A DNA stretch of 64,000 nucleotides from Opitutaceae bacterium (GTDB lineage: Bacteria > Verrucomicrobiota > Verrucomicrobiia > Opitutales > Opitutaceae). The notes under the pieces are model-generated. The model searched no databases and was not told the DNA's origin. It worked only from the letters and a program-made list of their open reading frames with translations. The translations under genes were made by a program, and so were the position numbers. Below, piece after piece: positions 60,064 through 64,000 of this stretch; the first letter of the stretch is position 1; each line of letters starts with the position of its first letter. The stretch is from contig JAHCAZ010000019.1 in the NCBI GenBank assembly GCA_019634615.1, positions 1 through 64,000 of the forward strand. Direction: 5' to 3'.

Positions 60064-60756
60064 ATGCCGATGCGTTACCCCAAGCTGGTGTTAGTCCTCG
60101 TCCTCGCCGCGGTGGCGGCCGGGTGTTCCTCGACGCTGGCCCCGACCCCGGCGGCGCCGGCCTCGGCCGAGCCCGTCAACCTGACCCTGCGCAAGCGCCA
60201 GGTCGTCGCCTATGTGAACTCCGGCGAATATGCCCACGAGATCGCGCGGGTGGCGCTCGAGGCCAACAAGCATCTCATCAAGCGCGGCGCGAAGCTCGCG
60301 GCCGAGGGCAGGAAGCTCGCCGTGGTCTTCGACATCGACGAGACGACGCTCACGAACTACCCGCACATCCTCGACAATGACTTCGGCTACGTGCCGAAGA
60401 TCTGGGACGACTGGGTGGCCGAGGGCCGGGCCCACGCCATCATCCCGGTGCAGACCGTGTACGACACGGCGGTGCGCATGAAGATGGACGTCTTCTTCAT
60501 CACGGGGCGCAAGGAATCGGACCGCGCCGGCACGGAGCGCAACCTGCGCGATGTCGGGTACGAGTCCTGGACGCGCATCTTCTACAAGCCGGCCGACTAC
60601 AAGGGCACCACGCGCGCCTACAAGGGCGGGATCCGCCGGCAGCTGGTGGAGGAAGGCTACGTCATCCTGGCCAACCTTGGCGACCAGCACAGCGACCTCG
60701 GCAGCTTCGCCGAGCGGGATTTCAAGCTGCCGAATCCGTTCTACCTGATCGATTGA
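60064..60756 (+). CDS. HAD-family acid phosphatase lipoprotein (class B/e(P4)-like)
   Basis: A 230-residue exported lipoprotein: signal peptide ends with lipobox AVAAGC near residue 21. The HAD core has motif I VFDIDETTLTNY (DxDxT), motif II FITGRKESDR, and a C-terminal GDQHSDLG (motif IV-like). It resembles plant-type/class B acid phosphatases and the NAD-processing lipoprotein e(P4). Likely scavenges phosphate or nucleosides in the periplasm. A strong terminator follows the gene. Confidence 0.85.
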   Translation: MPMRYPKLVLVLVLAAVAAGCSSTLAPTPAAPASAEPVNLTLRKRQVVAYVNSGEYAHEIARVALEANKHLIKRGAKLAAEGRKLAVVFDIDETTLTNYPHILDNDFGYVPKIWDDWVAEGRAHAIIPVQTVYDTAVRMKMDVFFITGRKESDRAGTERNLRDVGYESWTRIFYKPADYKGTTRAYKGGIRRQLVEEGYVILANLGDQHSDLGSFAERDFKLPNPFYLID

Positions 60757-60762
60757 GGGCGC

Positions 60763-60796
60763 AAAAAAGCCGCACCGGTGAGGTGCGGCTTTTTTT
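60763..60796. terminator. Bidirectional intrinsic terminator
   Basis: AAAAAAGCCGCACC (60763-60776) pairs with GGTGCGGCTTTTTT, ending near 60796, with a 4-6 nt loop. The A-tract on one side and T-tract on the other make it work on both strands, serving the acid phosphatase (stop 60756) and the convergent coiled-coil gene (stop 60814). Confidence 0.9.
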
Positions 60797-60813
60797 GCGA
60801 GCGGTAGGCTTGG

Positions 60814-61626
60814 TCAGCGGGCGGGCTGCTGGGCCTGGACCTCGCCGAGGCGCTTCTCGATGTCGGCCATCTTGTTCACGAGGTCCTGGGCGATCTTCTC
60901 CTTGTCGCGCTTCTCGACGATGTTGAAGTTGGCGACGTCCTTCACGACGTTCGCCGGCAGCGTGAGCAGGCGGGTGAGGAGGCCCTGGTCCTTCAGCGAG
61001 CTGATGTAGAGGGCCGTGATCTCGTGCGAGAGGGCCAGCGACTCCTGGGCGAGGGCCTGCGTGGACTGCAGGTTATTGTTCAGCTGCTGGTTCTTCGCGA
61101 GCTCGGAGGTGAGCACGGTGCCGATCTGGTCGGAAATGCGCTGGCTGTAGGCGGCGATGGACTCGCGGGTGAGGTTCTGGTCCTTCGACATCTCGGCGAG
61201 GATCGGCTGGATCTTCTCGGCCATGCGGCTGGAGACCTTGTCGACCTGCTCGTTCTGCATCTGCTCGGCTTCCTCGGGCGTCTTCGGCAGCGGGTTGTAG
61301 GGCTGCATCTTCTGGGCGACGGCCTCGGCGAGCTGGTTGATCTTCTCGGCGTTGAGCTTGGCGACCTCCTCGTCGGTCATGAACACGTCGGCCGCGCGCT
61401 TGGAGATCGCGTCCTTGAGCAGCTTGTCGAGGGCCTCGATCTGGCGGCGGTTGTCCTCGGAGGCGGCCTTGAGGGCGTCGTTCTGCTCGCGGAGGGGCGC
61501 CAGCTCAGCCTGCTGTTTGGCGGCCATCTGGGCGACGGTCTGTTGGTGGATCCAGAAGGCGGAGGCAACGACGATGATGACCGTGAGGATCACGGTGGGG
61601 AGCTGGTCTTTGATTTTTTGCCACAT
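60814..61626 (-). CDS. Membrane-anchored coiled-coil protein
   Basis: A 270-residue protein with one N-terminal membrane segment (LPTVILTVIIVVASAFWIH) and a Gln/Glu/Lys/Ala-rich helical rest (MAAKQQAELAPLREQNDALKAASEDNRRQIEALDKLLKDA, NNNLQSTQALAQESLALSHEI) that looks like a long coiled coil in the periplasm. The C terminus (NKMADIEKRLGEVQAQQPAR) is also helical. No family is recognised. It is convergent with the acid phosphatase. Confidence 0.65.
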   Translation of the reverse strand: MWQKIKDQLPTVILTVIIVVASAFWIHQQTVAQMAAKQQAELAPLREQNDALKAASEDNRRQIEALDKLLKDAISKRAADVFMTDEEVAKLNAEKINQLAEAVAQKMQPYNPLPKTPEEAEQMQNEQVDKVSSRMAEKIQPILAEMSKDQNLTRESIAAYSQRISDQIGTVLTSELAKNQQLNNNLQSTQALAQESLALSHEITALYISSLKDQGLLTRLLTLPANVVKDVANFNIVEKRDKEKIAQDLVNKMADIEKRLGEVQAQQPAR

Positions 61627-61752
61627 GGCGGAGGGATGGGGTTGAAGCGCTTGACTGACGACGAGTTAACAGGATGGGACCGGGAAATGCAACGCTGCGC
61701 TGGGCCGGCGTTTTCCATTTGAGCATGGCGGCTGGCCGGGCAGGGTGGGCGC

Positions 61753-62073
61753 GTGAGCCTCAACCGTTGCGAGCAAATGGTCTTCGACTACCTGCAGGGA
61801 CATCCCGAGGAGAGACAGTTCTGGCAGGGAAAAGTTCGCGCGGCGGTGCAGGGGAGCCCGGACCACCACCTCGCGGCCGACCGCCTGCAGTCCGACCTGT
61901 GGGCCTACGTGGTCGAACGCAGCGCCGTCACGGAGCCCTTCCGCGGTGCGTCCCAGCGCGAAGGCTTGCGTCGCACCAGCATGCGCAACCTCGCGGAGCA
62001 CCTGATCCGGCTCTGGACCGAGCCCCGGCCGAAGCGGCGGCCGCAAAGTCCGGCGAACCCGGAGTTTTTTTGA
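61753..62073 (+). CDS. Small hypothetical protein
   Basis: A 106-residue protein of unrecognised family, GTG start at 61753 (VSLNRCEQMVFDYL). It is helical by pattern, with a basic tail (TEPRPKRRPQSPANPEFF), and could be cytoplasmic. GTG is used since no ATG fits. The coding strand is plus and the next gene is 300 bp on. Confidence 0.55.
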   Translation: MSLNRCEQMVFDYLQGHPEERQFWQGKVRAAVQGSPDHHLAADRLQSDLWAYVVERSAVTEPFRGASQREGLRRTSMRNLAEHLIRLWTEPRPKRRPQSPANPEFF

Positions 62074-62374
62074 AACCTTTTCCGCCGGCCGGCGTCCATT
62101 GGCTTGCAACAGTCTTCCTCCGCCTAGCGGAGGAATTGGGGTAAGTAAGCAAAAGCGGGCCGTCTAGGGGTAGGCGGCCCGCTTCATTTTCCAGCGGGCC
62201 GCGAGGCCGCGTTTCTTGTCCTTCCCCTCGGGCGCCCGATCAGGCGGGTTGGGTTAAGTCAGCGAACCAACGCCCGATACGGTTGTGACAGCCGGGCAAC
62301 ATTAGCAGGTTTTCTTAACTCCATTATTTACATTCGGCACGGTTCGTGCATGGTTATTCACAAGATATCCACCG
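62074..62374 (+). promoter_or_regulatory. 301-bp intergenic region with two hairpins and a DnaA-box-like site
   Basis: Stem TCCTCCGC (62116-62123) / GCGGAGGA (62127-62134) with a 3-nt loop is followed by AAGCGGGCCG (62153-62162) / CGGCCCGCTT (62175-62184); the second may end the preceding gene although only four T follow closely. Close to the next gene, TTATTCACA (62353-62361) equals the E. coli DnaA-box consensus. The final 100 bp are AT-richer and may hold the PhoH promoter. One box alone is not an origin. Confidence 0.45.
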
Positions 62375-63919
62375 ATGGAACACCTGCGCGGGGCGACAGC
62401 CCCAAATTCGCGGATACGGATCTCGGCCAAGGTTAAGACCTTCGTGCTCGACACGAACGTCCTGCTCCACGACCCGCAATCCATCTACAAATTCGAGGAA
62501 AACAACCTCGCCATCCCCGTGGAGGTGCTCGAGGAGCTCGACGCCATCAAGGGCGAGCAATCCACCGAGCGCGGCCGCAACGCCCGCCGGGTGCACCGCA
62601 TCCTCCAGGAGCTTTTGCCCGACTCGCGGGCGATGCATGAGGGCGTCGAGCTGCCCAACGGCGGCACGCTCTCGATCATCATCAACCCGTACCTGATCGA
62701 CCCGGCCCGGCACTCGCCGGCCATGACGCGGCTCCGCGCGATCCTCCCCGACCTCACCAAGAAGGACAACCGCATCATCGCCGCCGCGCTCTTCGTCCAG
62801 GAGCAGTTCCCGCCGCCGACCATCCTCGTCACGAAGGACGTCAACGTGCAGCTCAAGGCCCGCGCCGTCGGCCTCGAGTCCGAGGACTACCTCAACGACA
62901 AGGTCCCCCAGGCCGACGAGGAGGCCAGCTACAGCGAGGTCGCGCTCAATATCTACGAGCTGCAGCGCTTCTGCTCCGAGGGCGCCTACGAGCTGCCGGC
63001 TTCGGCCGCGAAGCGGCTCTACACCAACGAATACGTCCTGCTCCGCTCCGACGAGGGCAAGACGATGCCCGCCCGCTACTACGGCGAGGGCCTCGTGCGC
63101 CGGCTGAAGATCCCCGATTTCGTCAAGGCCCCCGGCGGCCTCCCGATCCGCGCCCGCAACCTCGAGCAGCAGTTCTTCATGGATGCGCTGCTCGACGACA
63201 GCATCAGCATGCTGACCTGCTACGGCAAGGCGGGCACGGGCAAGACCCTGCTCTCGATCGGCTGCGCGCTGCACCAGACGCACGACGACCAGTCGCGCTA
63301 CGACGGCGTCTCCATTTCCCGCCCCGTGATGGCGCTCGGCAAGGACATCGGCTTCCTCCCCGGCACGCTCGAGGAGAAGATGAAGCCCTGGCTGCAGCCG
63401 TACTACGACGCGCTCGAGGTCCTCATCCCGTCGAAGCCGCCGAAGGAGCCGCAGTTCGCCGCCAAGAAGGTCTCCAAGAAGAAGCAGAAGAAGCGCGACG
63501 AGCAGATGTACGCCGCGATGCTCACGCCCCAGCCGAGCCACGCGAGCCACCACAACGGCCACAACGGCTCCGGCACGCCGGTCAAGCCGTACGAGCGCCT
63601 GCTCAAGAGCGGCCTCGTCGAGATCGAGGCCCTGGCCTTCATCCGCGGCCGCTCGATCGCCCGCCGTTTCTTCATCCTCGACGAGGCGCAGCAGCTCACG
63701 CCGCACGAGGCCAAGACCGTCATCACCCGCATCTCCGAGGGCTCCAAGATCGTCCTCATCGGCGACCCCGCCCAGATCGACAACCCCTACGTCGACTCGC
63801 GCAGCAACGGCCTCGTCTACTGCCACAACCGCATGAAGGGCCAGGCCATCGCCGCGCACGTGAAGCTGGTGAAGGGCGAGCGCTCGCGCCTCGCCGAGCT
63901 GGCGGCGGACCTGCTCTGA
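62375..63919 (+). CDS. PhoH-family ATPase with N-terminal PIN domain (PhoH2-like)
   Basis: A 514-residue protein. The N-terminal PIN nuclease-like domain (about 20-155) starts with VKTFVLDTNVLLHDP and ends with FVQEQFPPPTILVTKDVNVQLKA, which supplies the usual acidic residues. The PhoH ATPase follows: Walker A GKAGTGKT from residue 284, Walker B FFILDEAQQLTP near 430, then IVLIGDPAQID. A Lys/His/Asn-rich insert lies at about 360-405 (KKVSKKKQKKRDEQ, SHHNGHNGSG). PhoH2 proteins act as RNA helicase/ribonucleases, sometimes as toxin-antitoxin parts; this fused form has no partner gene. ATG 62375. Confidence 0.9.
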   Translation: MEHLRGATAPNSRIRISAKVKTFVLDTNVLLHDPQSIYKFEENNLAIPVEVLEELDAIKGEQSTERGRNARRVHRILQELLPDSRAMHEGVELPNGGTLSIIINPYLIDPARHSPAMTRLRAILPDLTKKDNRIIAAALFVQEQFPPPTILVTKDVNVQLKARAVGLESEDYLNDKVPQADEEASYSEVALNIYELQRFCSEGAYELPASAAKRLYTNEYVLLRSDEGKTMPARYYGEGLVRRLKIPDFVKAPGGLPIRARNLEQQFFMDALLDDSISMLTCYGKAGTGKTLLSIGCALHQTHDDQSRYDGVSISRPVMALGKDIGFLPGTLEEKMKPWLQPYYDALEVLIPSKPPKEPQFAAKKVSKKKQKKRDEQMYAAMLTPQPSHASHHNGHNGSGTPVKPYERLLKSGLVEIEALAFIRGRSIARRFFILDEAQQLTPHEAKTVITRISEGSKIVLIGDPAQIDNPYVDSRSNGLVYCHNRMKGQAIAAHVKLVKGERSRLAELAADLL

Positions 63920-64000
63920 CGCGCCGGCGGCGTCCGGCGCCGCCGCGGATTCTCAGCTTGCCGGTCTCGCCCAACCGGCGAAAAATGCCCTTGTGGATTC

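Noticed and set aside
62074..62374. Chromosomal origin of replication
   Set aside because: Only one DnaA box is present, no dnaA/dnaN gene or cluster of boxes is near, so an origin is unlikely.

Overview
The window reads as chromosomal DNA of a high-GC (roughly 68-70 %) Gram-negative bacterium, most likely Verrucomicrobiota of the Opitutaceae type. The taxonomic guess rests on gene content: several Gfo/Idh/MocA sugar oxidoreductases, a NamZ/DUF1343 lipoprotein, GxGYxYP-family proteins, a TonB/TonB_C repertoire, a B12-dependent monomeric ribonucleotide reductase and an adjacent parE-parC pair. It was inferred by reading, not by a database search. About 57 genes are supported. No rRNA, tRNA, CRISPR array or prophage was found. 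One REP-type (RAYT) transposase with its own terminal inverted repeats is present, together with several intergenic palindrome families.

Layout. 1-2.5 kb: the end of a secreted MsrB and a secreted vWA-like protein. 2.6-13.3 kb: mostly minus-strand sugar metabolism (Gfo/Idh oxidoreductase, TIM-barrel isomerase/epimerase, D-2-hydroxyacid dehydrogenase, a tight operon of DUF1653 - glycerate kinase - DUF2062 - NamZ, and a fucose/arabinose-isomerase-like enzyme divergent from an AraC regulator), then an SDR. 13.4-20.2 kb: an ankyrin/TonB_C protein, nrdJ with a structured leader, and rlmM carrying an in-frame palindromic insertion. 20.3-24.8 kb: a tandem duplication of a two-gene secreted module (small beta-rich protein plus GxGYxYP protein). 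24.9-34.5 kb: housekeeping and accessory single genes (SpoU methyltransferase, SAM methyltransferase, beta-helix protein, GNAT, cytochrome b562-like, SixA, papain-like protease, FGGY kinase, MtnA). 34.6-38.2 kb: an EF-G-like GTPase with a degenerate G4 motif, and a CoA-transferase. 38.2-39.2 kb: the RAYT element. 39.2-45.8 kb: a TMTC-like membrane TPR protein and a three-gene glycoside-use operon (GH1 beta-glucosidase, MFS transporter, GH78-like protein). 45.9-53.3 kb: an outer-membrane barrel, M55 aminopeptidase, pseudopilin pair, DUF1684, and a minus-strand operon of AsmA-like, DsbA-like, Gfo/Idh and GNAT genes. 53.4-57.5 kb: parE-parC. 57.5-63.9 kb: ATP-grasp ligase, membrane proteins, TonB, HAD acid phosphatase with a clear terminator, and a PIN-PhoH ATPase.

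How it fits together. The gene set suits an aerobic or facultative carbohydrate degrader: polysaccharide side-chain removal (GH78-like, beta-helix, NamZ), sugar uptake and hydrolysis (MFS, GH1), oxidative and isomerising sugar steps (Gfo/Idh, isomerases, FGGY kinase), and hydroxypyruvate/glycerate entry to glycolysis (hydroxyacid dehydrogenase plus glycerate kinase). The most distinctive features are the duplicated GxGYxYP module, the palindrome family found both between genes and inside rlmM, the two mutually exclusive hairpins upstream of nrdJ, and the RAYT element whose inverted repeat runs into the start codon of the next gene.
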